From the NCBI GenBank assembly GCA_022385805.1, contig MU277670.1, forward strand, positions 157,875 through 221,874: DNA of 64,000 nucleotides. The letters are read 5' to 3'. This document shows, one piece after another, positions 1 to 10,415 of this stretch. Source of the DNA: Pilatotrama ljubarskyi (lineage: Eukaryota > Basidiomycota > Agaricomycetes > Polyporales > Polyporaceae). Positions within the stretch are counted from its first letter, which is position 1; every line of letters begins with the position of its first letter. Below the pieces are notes generated by a model. That model had not been told where the DNA came from. It was given only the letters and a program-made list of their open reading frames with translations, and searched no databases. A program made the position numbers and the translations under genes.

Positions 1-2395
1 CAGACCAATCATCCAGAGTCTTTCCATGATCGCGCAAGAGTATACCCAGTTCGCCGAGGTTGTCGTACAGTGTATCGAGCAACATCTACGACGGGTGAGT
101 CATCTTCTTGATCATCACGTACTCAGCGGTTTCCTGTGACCACCACGGCGTGTCGGGCTAGTCATTGGGTCTGCATCGTAGTTACATTCCTTGTCTATGT
201 ATCGTAGTGTAGAGGTTCCTGCTCCAGCAAAGACACCGCCTCGGCATCGTAGGCTGTCCTGCGCCATAGGGGCCTGCGTTGTCACGGTCGATACCGGGGG
301 CTGTTGCTCTGCAAACCGCTCGGCTGTGCTATGCGCAGGCGTTCTGCTTTTCTGTTCTTTTCCTCCGTCGCGCTGTGCCGCTCGTGCCCTTCTGCCCTGC
401 TGTGTCGAACCGTGGAATGCTGACTCATCTTTCCATTTTGGGCATCTCAGGTCCCCCCTTGGATGAAGCTCCCCGCTTTCTATCTCCTCGACGCCATCTC
501 CAAGAATGTATACGACCCCTACGCTCGCCACTTTGCACCCATCGTCGCCAACCTTTTCATCGAAACTTATGAAGCCGTCGACCCGACGACGCGCAGCAAG
601 ATGGAAGAGATGCTCCTGACGTGGCGGAACGGTGCTCCTAACGGACGGGAACTCTTCGGCGTGGTCCCGCAGCTCGCCATCGAGCAGCACATCTGGGGCA
701 GTGGTGCCACTCACAACACAGTACGTTCCCCTCGTCAGCGACCCCGTCGTCGACCTAATTGTTGCACCAAGCAGTCGGGGGGTCGATCGGCTAGCTCTTC
801 GTCTATTTCCCAAGCACAGGTCCTGAGCGAGCTTGAGTTCGTTCTTGGACAGAAGGAGCGTGCGCTGCAGACCAACCCGTACGACAAGGCTACTCAACAC
901 CATGTTAGCATTCTGCAGCAGGTAAGTCTGAGCACGTTGTCAGCCCTGCACCCTTATTGAATGTTTGGCTAGCTTCGTACCCTTGTGCTGGTCGGCGTCT
1001 CACAAGAAGAGCTAAGGCAGATCTTGTCACAACTTCGTACACTAGCCACGCCCGCAGCACCTGCACCTGCAGCACCGTCCGTGTCCGTATCAGCGCCGAC
1101 TGCTTATACTTCCGCACCTGCATTCACGCCTCCTCCACCGATGCCTACCGCCCCTCCGGTGATGCCTCAACCTAGTTACCAGCAAGCTCCCTCATATCCC
1201 ATATCGTCCGAGCAGCCGAAGGCTGAGCCAATAGACCTTTCTCGGTTCTTAGCGCCTCAGCCGGCTCCGGCGGCGTCGACGTCGACCGCCGCGCCTGTAA
1301 GCGACATCACGAATCTGTTCAACGCGCTGGTCAAGGCAGGCGTCGTCTCCTCTTCCGCAACACCTACCGGCGCTGGCGCTACCGCCAAACCTGAGGAGCA
1401 GATGCAACCCGCAGATCCTGAGCGTGAGGCCGCACGAGCGTACCGCAAATCTGTACTGTCTCATAAGGTGAAGCTCACGAGCGCCGACATTACAAGGTAT
1501 GCTACATCCTCTTCGGTAGTCTGCCGATACGGCTTGCTTACCCCGCATCTCAGACAACGGCCACCCATTGTCGACTTGTTGTACAACAAGCTCCCGACAC
1601 AATGCAAACAGTGCGGTCTGCGCTTCCCCAATAGCCCAAGCGGGAAGAAGCAGCACGAGGACCACCTTGACATGCACTTCAGGCAGAACCGCAAGGCGAG
1701 TCAGGCCGTCGGGCGCGGCCACAGTCGCAGTTGGTTTGTTAGCTTAGAGGTAAGCCTCGTCGCTATAGTGTGCTGGCGTTGAACGTCTCTAACAAAGTAT
1801 GTAGGATTGGATTCACGGCGATTCCGTTGATGTAAAGGGCAAGGGTCGCGCTGACGGCCGGACGCTGAGTTCTAAGGCTGCCGTAGCTGAGGAGGCGGCC
1901 AAGCGAGAGGCTGAACTTCGTGCCATGCATGTCGTCGTCCCTCCCGGTGATGAGGCGAAGCCTATATCGTGTCCGATCTGTAAGGAGCCTCTGAAGAGCG
2001 AGTTCCTTGAAGATGATGAGGAGTGGGTGTGGAGGAACGCGGTGAAGAAGGACGATAGGGTATGTTGTGTCTTCGCTTCCGCTCACCCGTATGTCCATGC
2101 TGATCAACCGCCTCACTTGCAGATATACCATGCGACGTGTCATGCCGAAGCCGTTGCGTCCAAGTCGAGTCTGGCGGTGCGTTTGCGGAATGAGGCATCG
2201 AGCCGTAGCCGATCACGGACTCCTGAGGCGAACACCCCGCCGAAGGTCCTGGCGATGCTGAATGGAGACTCGAGGATGTCGGAATCGCCCTCGCCGTCTA
2301 AGATTGCGGGCCTGAAGCGTAAGGCAGAGGACGAGACGTCGACTGCTGCAACGGACGAGACCGACGCCCCTCAGGCCAAGAGAGTAGCGACATGA
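1..2395 (+). CDS. PCF11: PCF11-like pre-mRNA cleavage and polyadenylation factor, 5' partial
   Basis: Subunit of the nuclear cleavage factor that joins mRNA 3'-end processing to transcription termination. The window opens inside the N-terminal CID, the domain that binds the RNA polymerase II CTD; its helices continue after the first intron (MKLPAFYLLDAISKNVYD). A Pro/Ala-rich low-complexity stretch follows (about 1040-1300). Then comes a C-terminal zinc-finger pair: CKQCGLRF...H..H near 1609-1675, and CPIC with a distal HATCH near 1976-2145. The tail is basic and Ser-rich. Visible exons are 1-94, 451-720, 820-921, 973-1496, 1554-1749, 1805-2059 and 2123-2395. The first intron is 356 bp, far longer than the others. 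The start codon lies upstream of the window. CID plus paired zinc fingers makes PCF11 a firm call. Confidence 0.9.
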
Positions 2396-3033
2396 GAGGT
2401 ATAGAGCTCGCCGCCGCCTCGCGCTGGTATTGACCCGGACTGGAGTTCGCCCTTCGGACAGCCGCTGGTTATATTGTTCGGTTTCTTATTATTTCTTATG
2501 GTTATTGCGCATTGTACTGTATGCACACGCAAGGAATGACATACGCATGCCTCTTCGTATGACATGACATGAGCTCGAGTGCGAAGCGCATCTTGAAGTG
2601 CGTGACAAGCAATTGGCCAAGTCCGAACCTGTCAAACTCTGGCTTATTACTGCGCGACCGCATCCCCGGCGTACCGTCTTGCCCTTAGCCACCACAACGT
2701 CCTTTCCACCTCAGCTTGACGCAGTCTTCGAGCAATCGCACACCTCGCCAACCAGAAAACAAGCCTTTGTCTGTACAAAATATCAGGTGAGTGCGTCTTT
2801 GTCGCACGCCCTGACCCCTTTGCAGCGGTTCGTATCTCTTCCATATTGTACATCACACACCCGAACGCGAAGCTGTTTCGCAGCGTGAGGTACGCGTTCT
2901 TATCCCATGTCCTATATCGAGTGGCGTCTGAATCAGACGCGATGAAAACAGATCAATCTCAACGAGATGTCCACCGGGACGACCACGCCACCGTACGACA
3001 GTACGCTAGAGCAACTGTACCACGCCGCGAACG
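2396..3033. other. Intergenic region between PCF11 and the SWT1-like gene
   Basis: It holds the PCF11 3' region and the upstream region of the PIN-nuclease gene. Short ORFs cross it, but none shows a recognisable domain. An unresolved first exon of the downstream gene may lie here, because an ATG at 2967 opens a frame that ends out of phase with the PIN domain. Confidence 0.4.
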
Positions 3034-4385
3034 ATGTGGAAATGCAGGCACGTCACGTTGCTGCACAACCGTCCCAACTTTGGAGCGTGCGCTCATTACT
3101 CGTACGAACAGGATGCGTTCCACACGGACGTGAGACGTCTGTACGTCGTCATCGACACGAACGTCCTCATCGACTACTGCGGCATCGTCGAGCAGTTCTG
3201 CGCCGATGTGGAGAAAAGCCCGTACCCCATCGTGATCATCATTCCCAGCGTCGTCCTCTCAGAGTTGGACGGGTGCGTACATTTGTATTGTTGAATGGGT
3301 TTGCATTGACGTGAACTGTCACGCTACACACGGGCTCTAGGCTCAAAAATAGACCGGAGCTGCAGTGGTTCGCGCGGCAAGCGACGACATGGCTGCTGAA
3401 GAAGGTGAAGGAGCGGAAGACGGTCAAGCTGCAAGCGTCAACGGAAACGCAGAGTCCCTTGGCGCCCCTAGCAGACGGCGACGAGATGCGGAGAAACGAC
3501 CTCGCCATCCGCGATTGCTGCCTCTACTTCGCGGACCCGACCAGAGGTGTCGGCGCGCTCTTAGTTACCTTGGACAAGATACTCTGCCTCGAGTGCCAGA
3601 AGGAAGGTGAGCACGTCGGGCCGCAGCAGGCTGCCGCGCTCTCACGGAGATGCCTGCCGAGAGATTGGCTTTCGAGTTGGCGCGATGCTGATGCGGGGTT
3701 TCGACCACTGACAGGTCTCGAGACGTGCATACCTCCGAGGCGCAGCTGGTCGAGCCGCCAACTCGCGCAGTCGCTGCCTGTGTCCGGCGTCGATCTGACA
3801 CTGTTCCACGACCGCGAGGCGTTTCCGCGGTACCGCCCGTCGAGGACGCGCGAACGTCTAGCGCAGACGGAGGCTCCTGCAACCGTCTCTGCTCATCGGG
3901 CTGTCGTGGACGACGACATGATGGAGATCGATGACGGGGAGTTCATGCTGCCAGAGGAGTACATGCCGGCGCACGCGCGCGACTCCCTCCACGCGCAGAT
4001 CGCGGAACACTTCACGCTGGTGCTGAAAGACCTCTGCTACCGGGTGCGCCTGGAGAGCGGAGAGAGCATGGCGGTCGTGAACTCGGCACACGCCCCGGAG
4101 TACAGACGGAGACCGATGACTGAGTGGACGGCTGATACGTGCTTATCTTATCTGAAGACGAAGAGAGGGTTCGAGATGCCGGACTTCATGGGAAGGTTTC
4201 TGCTGAAACGAGGGCAGGCAGGGTGGTCCAAGGGACAGGATTGGGCTCCTGTGAGATGGGGGATGGTGCTGGATGCGCTGGAGGACGTGGGGAAGAAGTT
4301 CAACGACGGTGCTGTGCTGAGTTCGGTAGCAGCGGTGCGCCCGCACGTCCAAGAGGTATGGGAGGCCAAGCTACGGCCGCTCTGA
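3034..4385 (+). CDS. SWT1: SWT1-like PIN-domain RNA endonuclease
   Basis: Family role: a nuclear endoribonuclease linked to quality control of mRNPs at nuclear pores (Swt1 in yeast). The PIN domain has its four acidic positions: VVIDTNVLID near 3150, LSELDG near 3260, the Asp of RNDLAIRD near 3500-3520, and LVTLDK near 3570. The C-terminal half is helical, as in Swt1 (LVLKDLCYRVRLESGESM). An intron spans 3273-3340. A second, 3607-3714 (108 bp), has splice signals but is also stop-free and in frame, so retention would add 36 residues. The start is uncertain: ATG 3034 is in frame with the PIN domain, but a better N-terminus may come from an upstream exon. PIN is certain; assignment to SWT1 rests on overall layout. 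Confidence 0.72.
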
Positions 4386-4926
4386 ATGCAACCAGTACAG
4401 TACTTACAGTCACTCGCGCCGGAACGTACAGTAGCCTCGGACCGGCGAGGAGGACGGAGTCCGTGCTGACTGCAGAGGATGACCGCGACCACGCGAGAGA
4501 CACGGTGGAGTGGCCGGATATGGCAAATGCGCAGGGAGATCAAGATTCGTGACCAGACAACGCTGCCGAGCCGCGTTAGACGCCGGCAAGCGATGCTCGG
4601 CTGTCGCTGCTCGAATTCATCCGTCCTTCGCAGTCCCAGAGGGCAACGGGCATTTTTTGTGAATGGTTGTTCAGAGTCGTGCGCGGGCGAGTGTGCTGCA
4701 GAAAGGAGCGGGTGTAACGGAGTGGGGTGTGGCGGACTGCAATGAAATCATGGGTGGGACAGCCTCTTGCGGACTGCGGGGCCAGAATGAGAAGAGAGGA
4801 AGAGGACGCTGTGCCTGGTCCCACTCCCTCTGGTCTTTAGTGCCTTCGCTCTGCCGTCCTTCCTTTGTCCCTCCTTCCTCTCCGCTCCTCTCCTTTCCCT
4901 CCCCCGCCCCACTCCCTCTTGCCCGC
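4386..4926. promoter_or_regulatory. Intergenic region with CT-rich leader
   Basis: The last 80 bases before the ATG at 4927 are almost pure C and T on the plus strand (about 4850-4925). This is the pyrimidine-rich tract often seen next to transcription starts of well-expressed filamentous-fungal genes. No TATA box is obvious and no gene is seen. Confidence 0.45.
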
Positions 4927-6560
4927 ATGGTTCGTCGACGGACCCTCTACACCCTTCTCGGCCTCCTTGCCACCATCCTCGTCGGCACTGTCGTCGTCCT
5001 CTCTTCCATATCGTACTACCTCGCAATCGACATACCGGCATACATCACCGAGGCCGAGGTCAATAGCGTTCTGAACGACTCTCAGCATGCCATACCCGAA
5101 CGTATTCCCCGTATTATCCACCAGACGTGGAAGTCGGAGACCCTCCCGCCCAAGTGGGCCAATGTCTCGCAAGGGTGTCGCGACATGATGCCGGACTAGT
5201 TCGTACTCTCTCTTCGCGCCGCCCTACTGAACCTAACGCCTCCTGTAGCGAGTACAAACTCTGGACGGATGAAGGTTCTCGTGAATTCATCGCCGAGAAC
5301 TACAGCTGGTTCCTCGACACCTTCGACGGCTACAAATACCCCATTCAGCGCGCCGACGCCATCCGTTACTTCGTCCTCTACCATTATGGTGGCATCTACA
5401 TCGACCTCGACATCGGCTGCCTTCGGCGCATGGATCCTCTCCTCGTCCACCCCGTCATCCTGCCCAGGACGATACCCGTCGGCGTGTCAAACGACCTCAT
5501 GTTCGCCGAGAAAGGCCACCCCTTCATGGCGCAGACGATCCACAGCCTCATGAGCTACGACTACAACTGGGTCCTCAACTACCCCACTGTGATGTTCTCC
5601 ACCGGGCCTATGTTCCTGTCGGCTCAGTACGGTGCGTGGACCTCCAACCACCCTCCGACCCCTGAGCATCCCGGCGGCGAGGTTCGCATTCTACCGAAGT
5701 CCTTGTACGGCAAGAACGCCAAGCCGGGGGAAGCGCCGCACTCGTTCTTCTCCCACTACTACGGCAGCAGCTGGCACGCAGACGACGCTGCTTTCATTGG
5801 CTTCCTCGGAAAGTGGGGCAAGGGTCTCATGTGGATCGGATTAGTCGTCCTCGTCTGTGGCCTGATTCGCCTGGCGTTCGCGCCTAGCCAGAAGAAGCGC
5901 AGCTACGGTCTCCCGCGCATCGGCGGCTACGAGGTCCTCATGCCCCGCTGGACGCAGAAGAACGGCAGATGGTACCTCGACCTCGGATGGTTCGCGCTCC
6001 CCGCCTCCGGCATCACCACGACGCCGCCCTCCCCGATCTCTCTCCCGAGCGAGGCTACCTCCGACGAAGAGGACGTGCAACTGCTTCCGCTGTACGACTC
6101 TCGGTCGACCTCTCCTTCGCCCTCTGAGCTCTCTGTCAGCATCGACGGCGTCGTGCCGCCTCATCCTGCTAGCCGTGGATCTGTGCTTGACCGCATGCGG
6201 CGTGCAGGCAATCATGTCATGAGCTCCGTCTTTGGAGTGAATAATCCGGACGCGCCATCGACCCCTTCGCGCTCTCGCCGGCGACGGTTACGCTCGCGCG
6301 GAGTCCTCTTCTTCCTGCCCGCTTTCCTCACGCCCGAGGCGTCAGGCGACGGCCCCGCGTTGCCGTTCTCGCCACACGCACGCAGCTCCTCGTACTCGCG
6401 AGTGCCAACCGTGCCCCCATTGTCGACGTCATATCCGCCAGATAAGCAGCGGTACGCAGCCGACCTGGAGCGTGCGGGGCTGCTTCCCGTAGACAGCGCA
6501 GCACACGGACGTGCAGGGAGCTCTTCCTCGGAGACCTCATCATCATCGACCGCGTGCTAG
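4927..6560 (+). CDS. SUR1: GT32 mannosyltransferase, MIPC synthase catalytic subunit-like (SUR1/CSH1 family)
   Basis: Family role: transfers mannose from GDP-mannose to inositol-phosphorylceramide in the Golgi, giving MIPC. Two exons, 4927-5198 and 5249-6560, joined across a 50-bp intron that splits a Tyr codon, encode 527 residues. A signal-anchor helix sits at about residues 8-35. The GT32 block IPRIIHQTWKSETLPPKW follows. Then come the donor-binding region RADAIRYFVLYHYGGIYIDL with its DXD (DLD), and GVSNDLMFAEKGHPF. A second membrane helix (GLMWIGLVVLVCGLIRLAFA) lies past the middle. The C-terminal 200 residues are Ser/Pro-rich, probably cytosolic and disordered, and much longer than in yeast. 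OCH1-type GT32 enzymes share the core, but the double-helix layout favours the SUR1 branch. Confidence 0.82.
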
Positions 6561-7795
6561 CAGGGCGCCCGGATCGTGCGGCGCGTCAGGCATCGCGGAG
6601 GGCCGGGCGGTGTTTGGGCGGGACGGCGGACTGAGCCGGGACGGTGTATGCTCGGTTCTCGGACTCGGAGGTGTCCCGCTGGCGGTGGGAGAGTCGGACG
6701 AGCGGCCCCGCCATAATGAGCTAGATGACGAGACTGGACTGTAGGGGCCTGGGACCTGGGAGATGGACCGAGTGTCTGCGTTCTTCCAGAAGCACCGGGA
6801 TGCGGACGTGGGACCGTGGACGCATATCCATACGAGACGATCAAGGGCTCGTGCGGACGGGGGGCGCACGGGCACGGGTATACCACTTCCTCCTTGCATT
6901 GCGTTTTTGCTTTCGCTCGCTAGGTGTGTGCGTGCGTGCTCGCGTAAGTCGACGAGGCGTACCGGTCTGTCTGGCATGCATGTACCCCGATGCTACTGTA
7001 TCATGATCGTGTACGCCGTGCCGTCGACATGTTCTTCGTACGCACCACACGGCACACACCACGAGTTGCGCTCGCTGTAGCTACCTGCTTCTGCCGCATG
7101 CATGCACGTTCGTTTTTATCAGGAACTACTATCGCATCGCGACGACCAGATCCTCCGTTCGTACCTCTTCTATTCCCGGCTGCCTGCGCTGGTGCGTAGC
7201 AGCTTCCCCGCGAATATAGACATTTTGTCCGTTCGTCCCATCTTCCTGCTGCACGCTATTTGCCCTTTCCTTGTTTCTTATATGTTCGTCTTTTGGGGTG
7301 AGCTCGGCGTACACGATCATGGCTTCGGGCTTGCAGCTGGGATCCGGGAGTTCGCCGTAGTCAGTGTCACTGGTTTGGTTAGAAGACAATAGTTTAGTAG
7401 CAGTCATGCACATATACGCAATACCATCTACAACTCTTCTCTCAACTCGCGAGTCTCAAGGAACACCTTCCGATCCTCCGATCGAGTTCCGTTGGATGCT
7501 CGGCCCCCGTCCTCCGGCACCGACGTATGTTGGTGCAGATTCCTCGGCAGTAGTGATGAATGCAAAATGCGCGACGATCGTGAAGTTCGAGGCAACGTAG
7601 TTTTTATATACAACCGCTGTCTTTACCACAGACGACAGCACACCCGAGTCCCCGATCGTATTTATTGTACATTCGTTGGTTTAACTTCCATACAGACGCA
7701 GTCCGGCCCGCTGTCGGACTCGCTCATATGCGCAACCCGCCCACATCAACCCTGTACAGTTAAGTGTCGTAGCACCAGGCTCGAGCGCGGAGCGA
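6561..7795. other. Convergent intergenic region
   Basis: This 1.2-kb stretch lies between the 3' ends of the GT32 gene (+) and xylitol dehydrogenase (-). Only short overlapping ORFs in all frames are present. No repeat, RNA gene or conserved domain was seen. Confidence 0.4.
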
Positions 7796-9412
7796 CTATA
7801 GGAGGTCGTCGGGGGAGACGTCGGGGCCGGAGATGACGGCCTTGATGACGGGCTTGCCGTCCTCGCTCTTGCCGGCGCGCGTCGTTTGGAACGCCTGGAT
7901 GGCTTGGTCGAAGCTGAAGCGGTGCGTGACGAGCGGCTTGAGGTCGATCTTGCCCTGCGAGACGAGCGCGATTGCGAGCTGGTAGTCGCCGGGCTGTTCG
8001 AGGGCGAAGGGACTCGTCAGAATGCGACGTGAGGGGGAGGGAAAGAGGGGAGACGTACGCCGTAGCGGAAGGAGCCCTTGAAGTTGATCTCCTTCACGAG
8101 GAGGGTGGTGACGGGGATCGTGACCTCTGCCTGACCCATACCGAGCTAGACCAGAACCGCATTAGTCCGAAGCCGCTTGATGTCCACGTACGCGGTAATT
8201 GACGCACCTGGATGAACGTGCCGCCATGCTTTGCGATGTGGATACCAGTCTGGATCGACACCTCCGCGCCGCTCGCGTCCACGACGAGGTCGATGCCGGC
8301 GGGGCCGCGCTCCTCGATCTTGAGCTGCTGCATCATCGCCTTGGCGTTGCGCTCCGAGTACGCGAGGCGCGTCTCGCCCTGCTCGAGCTTCGGCGGGGTG
8401 TACGTCTCCGTCGCCGCATACTTGTGCGCGAACTCGAGGCGCGAGGGGACGATGTCGACGGCGACGACGCGCGAGGCGCCGAGCGCGCGCGCGACGGCCA
8501 TGCAGAGCAGCCCGACGGGCCCCGCGCCGAAGACGACGACGGACTGGTTCGCGCGCAGCTGCCCGATGTTCGCGACCGCGTGCACCGCGACGGAGAGCGG
8601 CTCCATCTGCGAGGCAGGGCAGGGGTCAGCGTGTGAGAGGGGCGGAAGGGACGTGGGAGCGCTTACCATCGCGCCGTCCTCGAGCGTGAGGTTGTCAGGG
8701 AGCTTGTAGCAGAGGTCCGCGGGGATGGGGTAGTACCGCGCGAGCGTGCCGTCGTACGGGGGAGTCGCGGCGAAGATGATCTCAGGGCAGAGCTGGGAGA
8801 GGGTAGGCACATTAGAGGGGCTACTGGGAGGATGCCATCGTCCGGGCCTGAGGCGTACCTCATACCGGCCCCGCTTGCAGTCATCGCAGACGCGGCAGGT
8901 TGCACCGGGCTCCATTGCGACGCGGTCGCCGACCTTGAGGTTCTTGACCTTGGGGCCGACTGTAAGGAGTACGTCATTAGTCGTGCGCGAGCGAGGCTCG
9001 AGGTCAGGGGTGTACTGCACCTTTGGTGATTACACCCGCAGACTCATGGCCAAGGACCTTTAGAAAGTTGGTGAGATGTAGGATCTGACGCGATATAGGG
9101 TTACACGACATACCATGGGCTTCTCCACGACGAACTGACCGATGCGACCTGCGACGAGGTAGTGTACATCGGATCCGCAGATTCCTGGAGAATGCCAGAG
9201 TCAGAGGCAGGCCACTTAGTCCAGGACAAAAGGCATACCGGTCTTTTTGACGGCGACCAGGACTTCGTCATCCTTGACTGCGAGGACGTCGTGAGCGGAT
9301 TAGTGGCGTTGGCACAGGTGAGCCGCAGGATGCACTCACTCTCGGGGATGGGCCTGTTCTCGTAGGCGACCTCCTCGACTTTGCGCAGGACGAAGGACGG
9401 GTTGTCAGACAT
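7796..9412 (-). CDS. XYL2: Xylitol dehydrogenase (D-xylulose reductase), zinc-dependent
   Basis: Oxidises xylitol to D-xylulose with NAD+, the second step of fungal xylose use, in the cytosol. About nine exons read [18 protein letters not shown]... to a C-terminus ending [11 protein letters not shown]. The catalytic zinc site is visible as GICGSDVHY and GHES. The structural-zinc lobe keeps all four Cys ([12 protein letters not shown] then ELC). The Rossmann motif is GAGPVGLL, with Asp at the end of beta-2 ([10 protein letters not shown]), fitting NAD+ rather than NADP+. The start is the only ATG in frame before the GroES-like fold. A divergent promoter is shared with MET6. Sorbitol dehydrogenase or L-arabinitol dehydrogenase are the alternatives; the N-terminus and Asp favour XDH. 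Confidence 0.87.
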
Positions 9413-10415
9413 GGTGGGGGCTGGGATGGATGGTGAGGGGAATTGTCGGCGAGTGGGGGACGCGGTGAGTCGGGTGAGGAGGTTTTGAAGGAGGGGGCGG
9501 GGTGGACCGGACCGGACGGGGGGCTGTCTGGACCATGCTCATCTGACTGGGAGCAGGGGGCGGAAGAACGATGGGAGTCGTCGATAGCGATTTCTGTCGT
9601 TCGGCGGCAGTCTGCAGCTCTCTCGACGTAACTCTTGCGCTGCCCATGCCATGGTCCGGCCCTGTCCTCGACGGAACGTCGCCCCGCACTTGATCAATTT
9701 ACCCCATACCCTATATGGTCCCCCAGTTGCCTATTTCGGGTCAGAAGCTCGGACCCGACGCCTGGCTCCCGTCCGTCCACCGAGCTGCGATCGACGAACG
9801 CGTCGCAGAGCATGCTCCACGCACTCGAGCACAAAGGGAAGCGACGGGGCGCAGGCTGCGATGGTCTGGGCTGCACCCTGAGCACAGATGCCTCCTGACT
9901 TATCTCCTGACCAGTCCACCTGCGCAACGCGTTGCATCCCGCAGTGTGCTAACAAACTCTAGAAGTGTTCGCCGTGCTTCAGATGATCACTGGCCGCGTC
10001 GAGGAGTGCGGCGCGTTGTATGCGTGTGAGTGTTCTCGTAGCGATAACGTCCGAGAATGGGACCGTCTGGGTCTATACACAGCTATATACTCACTTTGCC
10101 GACCGTTCCCCCGCTTCTTTGTCTCTTCCCTCACACCTTCCCGCGCCCTGCTGGCGTGTGCAGCAGCCTGTCGTTATCACTCCTCCAGCCTGGAACGCGC
10201 CTGCCACGTCGTGGGCGATTGTCTCGGGATGTGAGAGAGCACATCGATGGGGCGCTTGATTGCCTGATCGAGCACACATCCAGCCCATTTATGTAATTCC
10301 AAGCGCTCACGCCATCCCGCAAAATTGCTCAAATACAGCTGCGTCTTCGCCTCACCGACCCACACCCCTCTTTCCTTCCCCCACCATCCCCCCTCTATCT
10401 TTTACACCTCTCAGA
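9413..10415. promoter_or_regulatory. Divergent promoter region between XYL2 and MET6
   Basis: This 1-kb segment separates two head-to-head genes. The MET6 side ends in a strongly CT-rich tract (about 10345-10410) just before the ATG. The XYL2 side is G-rich on the plus strand (9413-9520), which is the same kind of pyrimidine tract on the coding strand. No coding region was recognised. Confidence 0.45.
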
